From Cognatundibacterium curvum (GTDB lineage: Bacteria > Pseudomonadota > Gammaproteobacteria > Burkholderiales > Burkholderiaceae_D), in assembly GCF_014284235.1 (NCBI RefSeq), contig NZ_JACOGD010000001.1:310001-374000 (forward strand): a stretch of DNA of 64,000 nucleotides, written 5' to 3'. The first letter of the stretch is position 1. Each line of letters starts with the position of its first letter. Positions 63,306-64,000 of the stretch are shown here, piece after piece. The notes under the pieces are model-generated. The model did no database searches. It worked only from the letters and a program-made list of their open reading frames with translations, and was not told the DNA's origin. The position numbers and the translations under genes were made by a program.

Positions 63306-64000
63306 TCAGCTCAGGCCGGACTGAATCACAGAAGCAAGGATTTTTCCGTAATAAACAATCTTATCCGGAGTGACATAGGCATAGCCAACCAGCAGGCCGC
63401 GCCGCACTGGTAGTGAAAGATAGTAGGCCGAAAGTGCCCTCACCTCTATGCCCGATTCCGCCGCCAGTTTTTCCAGCGCGACATCATCGACGTGATCAGG
63501 CACTTCTATGAGCAGGTGCAGGCCTGACTCCTCATGGGAAATTCTGACTTGCTGATTCAACTGAGAACCAAATTCCCCAGCCAGGGTTTTACGCAGCAAT
63601 TCGCGCCGTGATCCATAAATTTGACGGATTTTACGGATATGCGTTGCAAAGTGCCCAAGTGAAATGAAATCTGCCAATGCCGCTTGCACCATCAACTGAC
63701 CAGGCCGCTGTAAGTCATATAAAGCACTCTTAAACGCGTCTGCCAAAGCGGCAGGAACCACCATATAGCCGACCTTGATGCCGGGATAAAGCACTTTCGA
63801 AAAAGTCCCCAGATACACTACGCGCTCATCCTTATCCAGCCCCTGCAATGACGCCAGTGGACGGCCTGTGTAGCGAAATTCACTGTCATAATCATCTTCC
63901 AGTATCCATGCATTTTTACGCACAGCGACATCCAGTAACTCACGTCGGCGGGCCAGGCTCATAATGGCACCGGTTGGATATTGATGCGATGGTGTGACGT
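63306..64000 (-). CDS. Second MocR-family regulator, partial
   Basis: The frame runs open to the window edge; its visible end corresponds to the aminotransferase-like domain of MocR (VTPSHQYPTGAIMSLARRREL; EDDYDSEFRY; PLP lysine in LGTFSKVLYPGIKVGY). The N-terminal HTH is outside the window. It closely resembles the first MocR at 56535-58013. The two flank the gab/puu genes on both sides and could respond to different ligands. Confidence 0.88.
   Translation of the reverse strand, partial: VTPSHQYPTGAIMSLARRRELLDVAVRKNAWILEDDYDSEFRYTGRPLASLQGLDKDERVVYLGTFSKVLYPGIKVGYMVVPAALADAFKSALYDLQRPGQLMVQAALADFISLGHFATHIRKIRQIYGSRRELLRKTLAGEFGSQLNQQVRISHEESGLHLLIEVPDHVDDVALEKLAAESGIEVRALSAYYLSLPVRRGLLVGYAYVTPDKIVYYGKILASVIQSGLS

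Overview
The window looks like a chromosomal segment of a betaproteobacterium of the order Burkholderiales, most likely Oxalobacteraceae (Undibacterium or Herbaspirillum type). This is inferred from gene order (ygfZ divergent from mltG-tmk-holB-pilZ; alaA next to hom), from the family types of the proteins, and from the moderate GC content. Species cannot be fixed by reading alone. No tRNA, rRNA or CRISPR array was seen.

Layout. 1-1.3 kb: the start of an RND outer-membrane efflux lipoprotein and its MarR regulator, with two near-identical palindromes. 1.3-3.7 kb: PIN-PhoH ATPase and a PrxQ peroxiredoxin. 3.7-11.4 kb: a complete lipid A aminoarabinose (arn) operon in which ArnA is two separate genes, ending with an Mth938-like gene. 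11.8-15.8 kb: alaA, hom and an MFS transporter. 15.8-22.8 kb: housekeeping genes (NRDE protein, DUF4936, ygfZ, mltG, tmk, holB, pilZ, GNAT, rlmJ). 23-32.2 kb: an acyl-CoA ligase, a five-gene Liv-type ABC importer and a FadJ-like bifunctional beta-oxidation enzyme, which together look like an import-activate-oxidise module for a carboxylic acid. 32.3-36.8 kb: GAF protein, ABC-F ATPase, VOC protein and a WYL regulator. 36.8-39.5 kb: feoA-feoB-Cys-rich protein behind a Fur box. 39.5-41.9 kb: a KfrA-like coiled-coil protein divergent from a lone tyrosine recombinase, with a 32-bp dif-like palindrome between them. 41.9-46.2 kb: a HAF-repeat protein and a nitric-oxide operon (truncated haemoglobin, alternative oxidase fused to DUF1971, flavohaemoglobin) behind an NsrR-like site.

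46.98-56.12 kb: a 9.1-kb provirus bounded by a 19-bp direct repeat. The left copy is part of a complete XerCD dif site, so the chromosome's replication terminus is here and the element very probably entered by host XerCD; it has no integrase. Its major capsid protein resembles the double-jelly-roll coat protein P2 of the tailless membrane-containing phage PM2. It also carries a P9-type (FtsK/HerA-like) packaging ATPase, a series of tiny membrane proteins, a rolling-circle Rep of the gpA/P12 type, a VapBC-like toxin-antitoxin pair, and a lysogeny-type control region with three GAACGTTC-like operators plus a leader that can fold over a ribosome-binding site. The capsid gene stops about two thirds of the way through the PM2 length and no spike-sized gene is present, so the element is either defective or a divergent lineage.

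56.1-64 kb: a 102-bp MITE-like repeat, then a putrescine/GABA catabolic cluster (gabT, gabD, puuD, puuB) flanked by two MocR-type regulators, the second cut by the window edge.
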